This document shows, piece after piece, positions 5,417 to 13,659 of a stretch of DNA of 16,136 bases. The position numbers and the translations under genes are program-made. The notes beneath the pieces were generated by a model. The model worked only from the letters and a program-made list of their open reading frames with translations. It had not been told where the DNA came from and searched no databases. The stretch spans positions 1 through 16,136 of the forward strand of contig CALFEW010000969.1 of the NCBI GenBank assembly GCA_937958365.1, read 5' to 3'. This DNA comes from an uncultured Chloroflexota bacterium (GTDB lineage Bacteria > Chloroflexota > Anaerolineae > Promineifilales > Promineifilaceae). The number at the start of each line of letters is the position of its first letter. The first letter of the stretch is position 1.

Positions 5417-6694
5417 ATGAAACGAGCAACTCTTTTGGTATTGTTATCCCTAATGTTGGCCCTGTTTATGGTTGCCTGTGGTGGCGGTACAACTGAACCG
5501 GCTGCCGAAGAAACAACAACAGAAGAAACGGCCGTAGAAGCCCCCGCAGAAGAAGCTCCGGCAGAAGAAGCCGGCTGTACCGACGCCATCGGCTGTGTCG
5601 AAATCGCCCCCGGCGATCCCATCCTGTTAGCGTCCTCCCTGGTCGTTTCCGGCCCCAACACGGAACTTGGCCTGGACTCGCAATACGGTGTGGAAATTGC
5701 CATTGACCTGCGCGGCGAAATTATGGGACATCCCATTGAATTGCAGCCAGAAGATGACGGTTGCAGCGCCGAAGGTGGACAAACATCTGCCCAGAAGATC
5801 GTCTCCAATCCGCAAATCGTTGCCATGATCGGCACAAGCTGCTCCGGGGCAGGCGTCCCGGCAGCTAAAATTATTTCGGACGCCGGTTTCGTCATGGTCT
5901 CCCCGTCCAACACCTCCCCCTCGCTGACCGATCCGGAACAGCATCAGGCCGGTTATCTGCGCACCGCCCACAACGACAAGGTTCAGGGCGCGGCCATGGC
6001 CGAGTTTGCTTACAACGAATTAGGCATTCGCAAAGCAGCAGCCATTCATGACGGCGATCCCTACACGGAAGGTCTGGCCAGCGTATTCTCCGAAGCTTTC
6101 CAGGCCCTGGGCGGCGAGATGGTAGCCTTTGAAGCAGAGGCCGCCGATGCCACCAACGTCGAACCTTTGTTAACCTCCATTGCCGCCAGCGGACCAGAGT
6201 TCATCTATTTGCCGGTCTTCATCCCGTTGGGGTCCTTGATCACCAACACCGCCAGCGACATTGATGGCCTGGCCGGCGTCATCCTGGCCGGCGCTGATGG
6301 TATTCAATCCCCCAGCTTCCTGGAAAACACCGTCGGCACGTCTGAGGGTATGTATGCTTCCGGCCCGGACCTGAGCTTCAGCAACACCTTCTACACCGAC
6401 ACCTTCCTGCCCGCCTACCTGGAAAAAGCCGGCACCGAGCCAACCGCTCCGTTCCACGCCCATGCTTTTGACGCCACGAACATGGTTCTGGACGCCATCG
6501 AAAGCGTTGCCCAACAAGGCGCGGACGGGACGTTGTTGATTGGTCGTCAGGCGCTGCGCGATGCTTTGTTTGCCACTTCCGGCCTGGAAGGCATCACCGG
6601 CACGATCACCTGCGACGAATTTGGCGACTGCGCCGATCCGAAGATTTCTGTGAGCCAGGTTCAGGGCGATGCATTCGTCCGCATTTGGCCCTAA
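5417..6694 (+). CDS. Branched-chain/amino-acid ABC transporter substrate-binding lipoprotein (LivK-like), copy 1
   Basis: 425-residue extracellular binding protein of the Leu/Ile/Val-binding family (type I periplasmic fold). A lipoprotein signal ends in M-V-A-C with lipidated C21. Residues about 25-52 are a Glu/Ala/Thr/Pro-rich tether. The ligand domain opens with D-P-I-L-L-A and continues with G-V-E-I-A-I-D-L-R-G, M-I-G-T-S-C-S-G-A, and V-M-V-S-P-S-N-T-S-P-S-L-T, a typical LivK ligand-site stretch. Mature cysteines C54, C60, C116, C142, C399 and C405 recur at matching places in the second binding protein of this cluster, suggesting three disulfides. AGGAGG eight bases before the ATG is an excellent ribosome site. 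It is first in the operon, behind a promoter with an operator-like repeat. The substrate could be branched-chain amino acids, but this family also binds amides, imino acids and aromatics. Confidence 0.92.
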   Translation: MKRATLLVLLSLMLALFMVACGGGTTEPAAEETTTEETAVEAPAEEAPAEEAGCTDAIGCVEIAPGDPILLASSLVVSGPNTELGLDSQYGVEIAIDLRGEIMGHPIELQPEDDGCSAEGGQTSAQKIVSNPQIVAMIGTSCSGAGVPAAKIISDAGFVMVSPSNTSPSLTDPEQHQAGYLRTAHNDKVQGAAMAEFAYNELGIRKAAAIHDGDPYTEGLASVFSEAFQALGGEMVAFEAEAADATNVEPLLTSIAASGPEFIYLPVFIPLGSLITNTASDIDGLAGVILAGADGIQSPSFLENTVGTSEGMYASGPDLSFSNTFYTDTFLPAYLEKAGTEPTAPFHAHAFDATNMVLDAIESVAQQGADGTLLIGRQALRDALFATSGLEGITGTITCDEFGDCADPKISVSQVQGDAFVRIWP

Positions 6695-6705
6695 TGGTTC
6701 GTCAT

Positions 6706-6733
6706 CCGGTTGTGTTGTCTGACAACATGCCGG
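6706..6733 (+). repeat. Small imperfect stem-loop after the binding-protein gene
   Basis: TGTTGT (6713-6718) pairs with ACAACA (6722-6727) across a three-base loop, and outer CCGG/CCGG pairs (6706-6709/6730-6733) flank a small internal loop. It lies just upstream of a stronger hairpin. Together they probably protect the 3' end of the abundant binding-protein message. Confidence 0.45.
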
Positions 6734-6749
6734 GTTAACAGTTAAGAAG

Positions 6750-6781
6750 GGATAGGCTCCGGCAATGCCCGGAGCCTATCC
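6750..6781 (+). terminator. Strong intercistronic hairpin between binding protein and livH
   Basis: GGATAGGCTCCGG (6750-6762) and its exact reverse complement (6769-6781) enclose a six-base loop; a further G-T and A-T pair extends the stem. The short tail TTATAAG lacks a true T-run. Such GC-rich hairpins between a binding-protein gene and its permease genes typically cause partial termination or stabilise the upstream message, giving an excess of binding protein over permease. That role is inferred from position. Confidence 0.6.
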
Positions 6782-6844
6782 TTATAAGCCCCTCGTTGAG
6801 TTCGGTTACCAGCTTTGGCTTTGCCCCGAATGGAGCAAATACGT

Positions 6845-7915
6845 ATGTCCCAACGATTCAAAGATATAGATTTCATCGGTGTCTTTCTGTGGGTGTTTCG
6901 GGCTGTGATTATTGTGTTGGTTATTTACGGCACAATAGCCAAGTTGTTTTTGGGTGTGGGGAACGAGTATTCGGTCGAAACCTGGCTGGACTTCTTCGTT
7001 TCGGGTCTTTCACAAGGCAGTCTGTATGCGCTTATTGCCCTCGGTTACACGATGGTGTATGGCATCTTGTTTATGATTAACTTCGCCCACGGCGAATTTT
7101 TCATGTCGGGGGCGATTACATCTACGGTGTTGGTAGCGGCTTATTTGAGCGCTTCTGGTTTTTTGGATGCGCAACCGTTTCTTAGCTTGTTGTTGATCAC
7201 GGCCGTTTCCATCATCACAGCCATCAGCGTCGCCTTGTTAACCGAACGCATCGCTTATCGCCCGCTGCGCCGCGCTCCCCGGCTGGTTCCGTTGATCACG
7301 GCTATCGGCGCTTCCTTTTTCTGGCAATATTTTTTCCGGGGGCTATTTGGCTCCGCCCTGATTCCTTTCCCCGTCCCAGAAGCGCTGCAAGGCCGCTGGA
7401 CCATCTTGGGCCTTGAATTTCTGCGCACCCGCGTCGTGGTCATGGTGACGACGGTTCTGGCCCTGATTTTCCTGTACACCTTTATTCAGCGCACCAAAAC
7501 AGGCAAAGCCATTCGCGCCGTCGCCGAAGATAAAGACGTGGCTGCCTTGATGGGCATTAACGTAGACCGCACCATCTCCATCACGTTTGCCATTGGCGCT
7601 TCGATGGCCGGTATTGCCGGGGTGTTGTGGGGGCTGGTGTTTCGTCAGGTCCACTTTTACATGGGGTTTGTGCCCGGCATCAAGGCGTTTACGGCCGCTG
7701 TTTTTGGCGGCATTGGCAGCATTCCCGGCGCGGCGTTGGGTGGCTTGCTGCTGGGCGTCATTGAAGCAGTGGGGCCGCCTTTGTTTCTGGAAGGGCTGGG
7801 ATTGGCCGGCGCGCATCAATTAAAGGACGTGATCGCTTTTACCATGCTGGTGTTGGTGCTGATTTTCCGTCCGCAAGGTTTGATCGGCGAAAAATTGGCC
7901 GAGAAGAAGGCTTAA
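6845..7915 (+). CDS. livH: Branched-chain amino acid ABC transporter permease LivH
   Basis: Integral membrane permease of 356 residues, longer than the usual ~290-310. An extra N-terminal hydrophobic helix (about residues 14-36) precedes the canonical start of the fold, G-L-S-Q-G-S-L-Y-A-L-I-A-L-G-Y-T-M-V-Y-G (54-73) followed by N-F-A-H-G-E (79-84). The cytosolic loop contacting the ATPases is visible as A-V-A-E-D-K-D-V-A-A-L-M-G-I-N. The protein ends with F-R-P-Q-G-L-I-G, typical of the family. I chose ATG 6845 because GGAG lies nine bases upstream; a TTG at 6815 or ATG at 6830 would add 10 or 5 residues. It pairs with LivM, whose gene starts 12 bases after the stop, to form the translocation channel. 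Confidence 0.93.
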   Translation: MSQRFKDIDFIGVFLWVFRAVIIVLVIYGTIAKLFLGVGNEYSVETWLDFFVSGLSQGSLYALIALGYTMVYGILFMINFAHGEFFMSGAITSTVLVAAYLSASGFLDAQPFLSLLLITAVSIITAISVALLTERIAYRPLRRAPRLVPLITAIGASFFWQYFFRGLFGSALIPFPVPEALQGRWTILGLEFLRTRVVVMVTTVLALIFLYTFIQRTKTGKAIRAVAEDKDVAALMGINVDRTISITFAIGASMAGIAGVLWGLVFRQVHFYMGFVPGIKAFTAAVFGGIGSIPGAALGGLLLGVIEAVGPPLFLEGLGLAGAHQLKDVIAFTMLVLVLIFRPQGLIGEKLAEKKA

Positions 7916-7927
7916 AGGAGCAGCTCC

Positions 7928-9640
7928 ATGAAACAACCTGTGAGCCAGACAGCAAATTTTGGTAAAGCCGTGCGCATTGGTTTGATCACCGGCGTGGTGG
8001 CCCTGGGCGTGAGCGCCATTGGCATGGTTGAGGCGTTTGACGTGCGCGACATTATCACCGGCGTTTTGACGCTGGGGCAGTTGTTGTTGTTTAGCACGGC
8101 GTTGATCGCCGGGTATTTTTCCTGGAAAAAAGGGGAAGGTGTATCGCCTTTGGGGGCAATTTTGCGGGGATTGGTGGCCGGGGTGTTAACGGCCGTTCCC
8201 CCCATCTTCCTCGTTTTCCTCACAACCATCTGGCCGGGCATCCGTGATTCCTTTGTAAACGTCAAACCCGCGCTGATAGATATTCTCACGTTTGATCAGG
8301 CTTCGGCAGTTGTAGGCAGCGCCATCCTAATGGCGGTGATGGGCGTCTTGGGGATGCTGGGCGCGGCGTTTGATCTACTTCCAGAACGCATCCAGAAGCC
8401 ACTGTTTTCCGGCTTGTTGTGGACGCTGATCATCGGCTTGTTGTCGGAAATACTGCTGCTGGTGTTACGGCCGTATGCTCCCCGCGCTATGTTAAACTTT
8501 TTCTTTGGGGCCAAAGGCATTACGCCAATTACGGCCGTTATCATCTTTGTGCTGGCGACGGCCGTTAGCGCCTGGTGGTCCGCCCAGGGAAAAAGCGCCA
8601 TGCAGCACCGGCGCGCCACCATGCCCCCATCCACCGCCAAACAACTGCGCCGCCTCAATATCGGCCTGCTTTTTGGCTTCGTCCTCATTTTGCCCTTCAT
8701 CATGGGCACCTACCTCACCGAAGTCGCCGACATCGTGGGCACGTACATCCTGATGGGCCTGGGCCTGAACATCGTCGTCGGTTTTGCCGGCCTGCTAGAC
8801 CTGGGCTACGTGGCCTTTTTTGCCATCGGCGCTTACGTCATGGGGCTGCTTACCACGCAGGGCGATTTAGGCATTGGCGGAATTTCCTTCTGGGCAGCGT
8901 TACCCTTTAGCGTGTTGGCCGCCACCATCGCCGGGATCATCCTCGGCGTGCCGGTTTTGCGGATGCGCGGCGATTACCTGGCCATCGTCACCCTGGGCTT
9001 CGGCGAAATCATTCGCGTCCTCGTCGTCTCCGATCTGCTAAAACCTTACATCGGCGGCGCGCAAGGCATCCTGCAAATCGGCAAACCGGAACTCTTTGGT
9101 TTTGTCTTTGTGCAGCCGGAACACTTTTATTACCTGATTTTGGCCGGCTGCCTGTTGGCCGCCTTTGTCTCCTGGCGTTTTCGTGATGCGCGCCTGGGGC
9201 GGCAGTGGATGGCCCTGCGCGAGGATGAAGACGTCGCCGAGGCGATGGGCATCCGCCTGGTCACGACCAAGTTGCTGGCCTTTGCCACCGGCGCGGCCTT
9301 TTCCGGGTTGGCCGGGGCTATCTTCGCCTCCCGTCTAAGCTCCATCTTCCCGCACAGCTTCAATCTGCTCATCTCCATCAACGTCCTCAGCCTGATCATC
9401 GTGGGCGGTTTGGGTAGTCTGCCCGGCGTGGTGGTAGGCGCATTGGTACTGGTCGGTTTACCAGAACTGCTGCGTGAATTTGCCGAATATCGGATGCTGC
9501 TTTACGGCGTTTTGCTCATCATCACCATGCTGCTGCGCCCCGAAGGATTGTGGCCTTCGCCTGTCCGCCGGCGCGAACTACATGAAGCAGATATGGTCTT
9601 CAGACCGGACGAGTCTGAAGAAGCCAATTCGTTAGCTTAG
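7928..9640 (+). CDS. livM: Branched-chain amino acid ABC transporter permease LivM with a long N-terminal membrane extension
   Basis: 570 residues, against roughly 300-430 for typical LivM. The C-terminal part from about residue 243 is a normal LivM core: G-L-G-L-N-I-V-V-G-F-A-G-L-L-D-L-G, G-D-Y-L-A-I-V-T-L-G-F-G-E-I-I-R, and the ATPase-contact loop A-L-R-E-D-E-D-V-A-E-A-M-G-I, ending with L-R-P-E-G-L-W-P. Residues 1-242 are an addition with about six hydrophobic segments (near 17-37, 44-64, 78-100, 127-148, 160-180, 198-217) joined to the core by a basic, Ser/Ala-rich linker (about 218-242). The start has AAGGAG seven bases upstream, so the extension is genuinely encoded and in frame. Its role is unknown. 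Partner of LivH, energised by LivG and LivF. Confidence 0.92.
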   Translation: MKQPVSQTANFGKAVRIGLITGVVALGVSAIGMVEAFDVRDIITGVLTLGQLLLFSTALIAGYFSWKKGEGVSPLGAILRGLVAGVLTAVPPIFLVFLTTIWPGIRDSFVNVKPALIDILTFDQASAVVGSAILMAVMGVLGMLGAAFDLLPERIQKPLFSGLLWTLIIGLLSEILLLVLRPYAPRAMLNFFFGAKGITPITAVIIFVLATAVSAWWSAQGKSAMQHRRATMPPSTAKQLRRLNIGLLFGFVLILPFIMGTYLTEVADIVGTYILMGLGLNIVVGFAGLLDLGYVAFFAIGAYVMGLLTTQGDLGIGGISFWAALPFSVLAATIAGIILGVPVLRMRGDYLAIVTLGFGEIIRVLVVSDLLKPYIGGAQGILQIGKPELFGFVFVQPEHFYYLILAGCLLAAFVSWRFRDARLGRQWMALREDEDVAEAMGIRLVTTKLLAFATGAAFSGLAGAIFASRLSSIFPHSFNLLISINVLSLIIVGGLGSLPGVVVGALVLVGLPELLREFAEYRMLLYGVLLIITMLLRPEGLWPSPVRRRELHEADMVFRPDESEEANSLA

Positions 9641-9657
9641 GCGCAGAGGGTAAACTC

Positions 9658-10455
<798 letters not shown>

Positions 10456-10476
10456 TCGGGAAAAGGAGTCGCCCAG

Positions 10477-11190
10477 ATGGCCCTGCTCGAAATCAACAAT
10501 CTACACGCCTACTATGGCAACATCCACGCCCTCAAAGGCATTTCGCTCACCGTAGAAAAAGGTGAAATCGTCTCCCTCATCGGCGGCAACGGCGCGGGCA
10601 AAACCACCACCTTGCGCTCGATCAGCGGCCTGATTCCACCGAAACCCGGCGCGATCATTTTGGCGGGCGAAGATTTAAGCCGTTATAAAGCACACGAACT
10701 GGTCAGCAAAGGCGTCGCTATGGTTCCTGAAGGGCGCGGCGTCTTCGCCAAACTGACCGTGCTGGAAAACCTGGAAATGGGCGCTTTTCACCGCACAGAC
10801 AAAGAAAGCATCGCCGCCGATATGCAAAGCGTCTATGACCTGTTTCCCCGGCTGGCAGAGCGCAAAAAACAGCTTGCCGGAACCATGAGCGGCGGCGAAC
10901 AGCAAATGCTGGCCATGGGGCGCGCGATGATGTCCCGACCGAACTTACTGCTGCTAGACGAACCCTCCATGGGCCTGGCCCCGGTGCTGGTGGAAGCGAT
11001 TTTTGACACCGTTACCGCCATCAACAAAACCGGGACGACGGTGCTGCTGGTGGAACAAAACGCCCATATGGCCCTGCAAGTGGCGCATCGTGGTTACGTG
11101 CTGCAAACCGGCGCGATTGTTTTGAGTGATTCGGCCAGGGAATTGCAAAGAAACCCGATGGTGCAGAAAGCTTATCTGGGTATCGAGTAG
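10477..11190 (+). CDS. livF: Branched-chain amino acid ABC transporter ATP-binding protein LivF
   Basis: 237-residue cytosolic ATPase, normal LivF length. Walker A G-G-N-G-A-G-K-T-T at 36-44, V-P-E-G-R-G-V-F (83-90) at the Q-loop region, signature M-S-G-G-E-Q-Q at 137-143, Walker B L-L-L-L-D-E-P with E162, and V-E-Q-N-A (192-196) at the H-loop, where LivF proteins normally carry Gln instead of His. The C-terminal Q-K-A-Y-L-G is diagnostic. It starts 21 bases after livG with an AAGGAG site about nine bases from the ATG. It forms the ATPase heterodimer with LivG. The gene holds no ACGGCCGT. Confidence 0.95.
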   Translation: MALLEINNLHAYYGNIHALKGISLTVEKGEIVSLIGGNGAGKTTTLRSISGLIPPKPGAIILAGEDLSRYKAHELVSKGVAMVPEGRGVFAKLTVLENLEMGAFHRTDKESIAADMQSVYDLFPRLAERKKQLAGTMSGGEQQMLAMGRAMMSRPNLLLLDEPSMGLAPVLVEAIFDTVTAINKTGTTVLLVEQNAHMALQVAHRGYVLQTGAIVLSDSARELQRNPMVQKAYLGIE

Positions 11191-11232
11191 AAGAAGCAAC
11201 GGCCGTTCCCTAAACATTCAGGGGGGAGGAAC

Positions 11233-11289
11233 ATGCAGCTAACGCCATGCGTCACCAGAAAAACGCTGTGCGTGACGTTTGCTGTATAA
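11233..11289 (+). other. Possible 18-residue leader ORF before the second binding protein
   Basis: GGGGGGAGGA (11221-11230) is the strongest ribosome-site-like sequence between livF and the next gene, and the nearest ATG (11233) opens an 18-codon frame (MQLTPCVTRKTLCVTFAV) ending at TAA 11287-11289, out of frame with the lipoprotein. The spacing is short (three bases), so initiation may be poor. It may be a leader peptide, or an accident of a ribosome site serving a later start. Confidence 0.25.
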
Positions 11290-11318
11290 CGCCTTACCTA
11301 TCCAATGGCGGCAACCCC

Positions 11319-12602
11319 ATGATTGTCCAAAAACAACCACGCCAGGTTTCACATCCCCTACGCCTCCAGGCTGCCGTCATTGTGCTGCTGGGCGTGTGCT
11401 GCGTTTTGCCCGCCTGCCGGGGCGATAATCTGGCCTGTGACGATCCGCTTGGCTGCATTGAGATAGAAAGGAATGAGCCGGTTGTATTGGCCGCGCTGCT
11501 GCCATTATCTGGCGATGCTGCCTATCTGGGGGAAGAGGCGTTGGGGAGTATCGAGATAGCGATGGCCGACCAGGGTGGCGGTATTTTAGACCATCCTTTG
11601 ACACTGACCAGTGCTGATTCTGGTTGTCAGGCGATCACCGCACGCGCATCTGTGGAATCATTGATCGCCGATTTTCCCGACCTGGTGGGCATCGTTGGGC
11701 CGATTTGCACGGCCGTTGCCGAAGCCACGCTTCCCCTCGTCAGTCAGGCAGGGTTGGTCATGGTCTCGCCGGCGAATACGGCCGTTTCCCTCACCAACCC
11801 CGCCACCGCCGCCGGCGGCCTCTGGCGGCCGGGTTACTACCGCACCGCGCCGCCCAACACACGGCAGGCCCAGGCAGCCGCCGAGTTTGCCGCCCAAACC
11901 CTCGGCGCGCGCACCGCCGCCGTCATCTTTACCGATGACAGCCAGACCCAGGAGCTGGCCGATACCTTTGTCCACACCTTCCGGCAGTCCGGGGGTGTGG
12001 TTGCGTTTCAGGGCAGCATCTCTGCGGGCGTCACAGACCTCACCGAACTGCTCATCGGCGCCATGTCCAGCTCGCCAGACGTGTTGTATTTGCCCGTCCT
12101 GGAACCGGAAGGCAACCTGATCGTCAACGCCATCTCGCGCACTACCAGCTTCGCCGAAACAACGCTCATAGGTGGGATGGGCCTTTTTGTGCCCAGTTTT
12201 CCGGTGGGCGTGGGATCGTCGGCCGTCAACGATATGTTTGTCGTTGGGCCGGTGGTTCAGGGGGTGGGCGCTGAAGCGTTGCAGGCAGAATGGCAAGATC
12301 GTTTTGGCGCAGCGCCGGGCGGCCCGGTTTACGGCCAAACCTATGACGCCGTCAACCTGCTGCTGGCAGCCATTGAAGCGGTGGCCCAAGAAGGCCGCAA
12401 TGGCGCTTTGTTGATTGGCCGACAAGCTTTGCGTGACGCACTGACGCAAACGGCCGTTTTCCCCGGCGTCACCGGCCCATTAACCTGCTCACCCTACGGA
12501 GACTGCGCGGCGAGTACGGCCGTTGGCCTCTACCAGTTCTCTCAGGCCCAAGTCAACGGCGAAACGTGGCCGCCGGAACTGGTCTGGACGATCACCGATT
12601 AA
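11319..12602 (+). CDS. Branched-chain/amino-acid ABC transporter substrate-binding lipoprotein, copy 2
   Basis: 427-residue paralogue of the first binding protein in this cluster. From ATG 11319 the N-terminus is an ideal lipoprotein signal: basic n-region, hydrophobic L-Q-A-A-V-I-V-L-L-G-V, then L-P-A-C with lipidated C33. An earlier in-frame ATG (11247) would put 24 extra residues in front of it and is less likely. Shared with copy 1: C-D-D-P-L-G-C-I-E-I near the N-terminus, V-M-V-S-P-A-N-T-A-V-S-L-T, the identical L-L-I-G-R-Q-A-L-R-D-A-L, and C-x5-C near the end (C390, C396). The other cysteines (C40, C46, C103, C130) also line up. Unlike copy 1 it lacks the acidic tether. It probably feeds the same LivHM/LivGF permease with another ligand, as LivJ and LivK do in E. 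coli. Four ACGGCCGT copies, all encoding T-A-V. Confidence 0.88.
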   Translation: MIVQKQPRQVSHPLRLQAAVIVLLGVCCVLPACRGDNLACDDPLGCIEIERNEPVVLAALLPLSGDAAYLGEEALGSIEIAMADQGGGILDHPLTLTSADSGCQAITARASVESLIADFPDLVGIVGPICTAVAEATLPLVSQAGLVMVSPANTAVSLTNPATAAGGLWRPGYYRTAPPNTRQAQAAAEFAAQTLGARTAAVIFTDDSQTQELADTFVHTFRQSGGVVAFQGSISAGVTDLTELLIGAMSSSPDVLYLPVLEPEGNLIVNAISRTTSFAETTLIGGMGLFVPSFPVGVGSSAVNDMFVVGPVVQGVGAEALQAEWQDRFGAAPGGPVYGQTYDAVNLLLAAIEAVAQEGRNGALLIGRQALRDALTQTAVFPGVTGPLTCSPYGDCAASTAVGLYQFSQAQVNGETWPPELVWTITD

Positions 12603-12663
12603 CTGGCAAAGAGACACTCCTTTTGCCCCTTTGGTTCCTTTGTATTCAATTCCGGGAGGCTTC

Positions 12664-13659
12664 ATGAAACTTCGTTTTCTCTCCGCCCAAGATGTGCGCC
12701 GCGCCCTGCCCATGGCCGAAGCGATTGCCGGGATGAAGGCCGCCTACGCCAGCCTGTCCACCGGGCAGGCCGTAATGCCCTTGCGTTCCCACGTCAGCAT
12801 CGCCGAGCATCTCGGCACAACCCTGATCATGCCCGCTTATTTGCCCGACGCCATTGCGCCATCCCTCGCCGTGAAAGTTGTGTCCGTTTTTCCGCAAAAC
12901 GCGCAGCACGGCGAGCCGGTCATTTATGGCCTGGTATTGGCGTTGGAGGCAGCGACAGGACGGCCGTTAGCCATTATGGAAGGCAGCGCCCTTACCGCCA
13001 TCCGCACCGGCGCGGCTTCCGGCGCGGCGACCGACGTATTGGCCCGGACGGATACGGCCGTTGCCGCCATTTTTGGCAGCGGCGTGCAGGCGCGTACCCA
13101 ACTGGAAGCCATCTGCACTGTGCGCCCCATCCAGGAAGTGCGCATCTACAGCCTGGTCCGCGACCAGGCCCAGACGCTGGCCGCCGAACTGGCCGGCCAG
13201 GGACCCATCCCGGTCCATATGCGCGTAGTAGACACCCCCGACGAAGCGGTGCGCGACGCCGACGTGATTTGCACGGCTACCACCTCGCGGCTGCCCGTGT
13301 TTGATGGCCGGTCGTTATCGCCGGGCGCGCACGTCAACGGCGTCGGCTCCTATTTGCCCATCATGCAAGAGGTGGACGTGACGACCGTGCAGCGGTCGTT
13401 GGTGGTGGTGGATTCCCGAACGGCCGTGTTGGCCGAAGCCGGCGACCTGATTGTCCCGCTGCAAAATGGCGACATCGAGGCCAGCCATATCCACGCCGAA
13501 CTGGGTGAAATTTTAGCCGGCCTGAAACCGGGCCGAACCAGTCCGCAGCAAATTACATTCTTCAAATCGGTAGGGCTGGCAGTGCAAGATGCGGTCGCGG
13601 CCCGCATTGTGCTGCACAACGCCCTGGCGGCCAATCTAGGAACAGAAGTGGACTTATGA
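12664..13659 (+). CDS. Ornithine cyclodeaminase / mu-crystallin family NAD(P)-dependent enzyme
   Basis: 331-residue cytosolic enzyme of the OCD/mu-crystallin family. Visible family marks: K71 in A-V-K-V-V, R114-T-G in [11 protein letters not shown], the nucleotide loop F-G-S-G-V-Q-A (137-143), T-A-T-T-S (204-208), [10 protein letters not shown] (220-229), and [10 protein letters not shown] near the end. Where true ornithine cyclodeaminase has an Asp after the G-G of the active-site loop, this protein reads G-V-G-S-Y-L-P, which argues against ornithine cyclisation. Alanine dehydrogenase, pyrroline-2-carboxylate (ketimine) reductase or a similar imine/amino-acid reaction is more likely. The ATG has GGGAGG four bases upstream. 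It overlaps the following oxidase gene by ATGA, so the two products probably act in one pathway. Confidence 0.88.
   Translation: MKLRFLSAQDVRRALPMAEAIAGMKAAYASLSTGQAVMPLRSHVSIAEHLGTTLIMPAYLPDAIAPSLAVKVVSVFPQNAQHGEPVIYGLVLALEAATGRPLAIMEGSALTAIRTGAASGAATDVLARTDTAVAAIFGSGVQARTQLEAICTVRPIQEVRIYSLVRDQAQTLAAELAGQGPIPVHMRVVDTPDEAVRDADVICTATTSRLPVFDGRSLSPGAHVNGVGSYLPIMQEVDVTTVQRSLVVVDSRTAVLAEAGDLIVPLQNGDIEASHIHAELGEILAGLKPGRTSPQQITFFKSVGLAVQDAVAARIVLHNALAANLGTEVDL

Noticed and set aside
6815..6844. TTG or ATG starts upstream of livH ATG 6845
   Set aside because: No ribosome site fits them, whereas GGAG lies nine bases before 6845. The extra residues are not hydrophobic or family-like. They cannot be fully excluded.
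11658..12449. 263-codon open frame on the minus strand
   Set aside because: It lies opposite the second binding-protein gene, whose signal peptide, conserved motifs and paralogy are clear. The minus-strand translation is rich in Gly/His/Arg with no recognisable domain, as expected of an antisense shadow in GC-rich DNA.
12605..12627. GGCAAA/TTTGCC stem as a terminator after the second binding protein
   Set aside because: Only six pairs with an 11-base loop and no T-run; too weak to call.
12523..12663. Earlier in-frame start for the OCD-family gene
   Set aside because: It would overlap the preceding lipoprotein gene by 80 bases and add a non-homologous 47-residue extension. ATG 12664 has GGGAGG just upstream and begins with the family's normal N-terminus.
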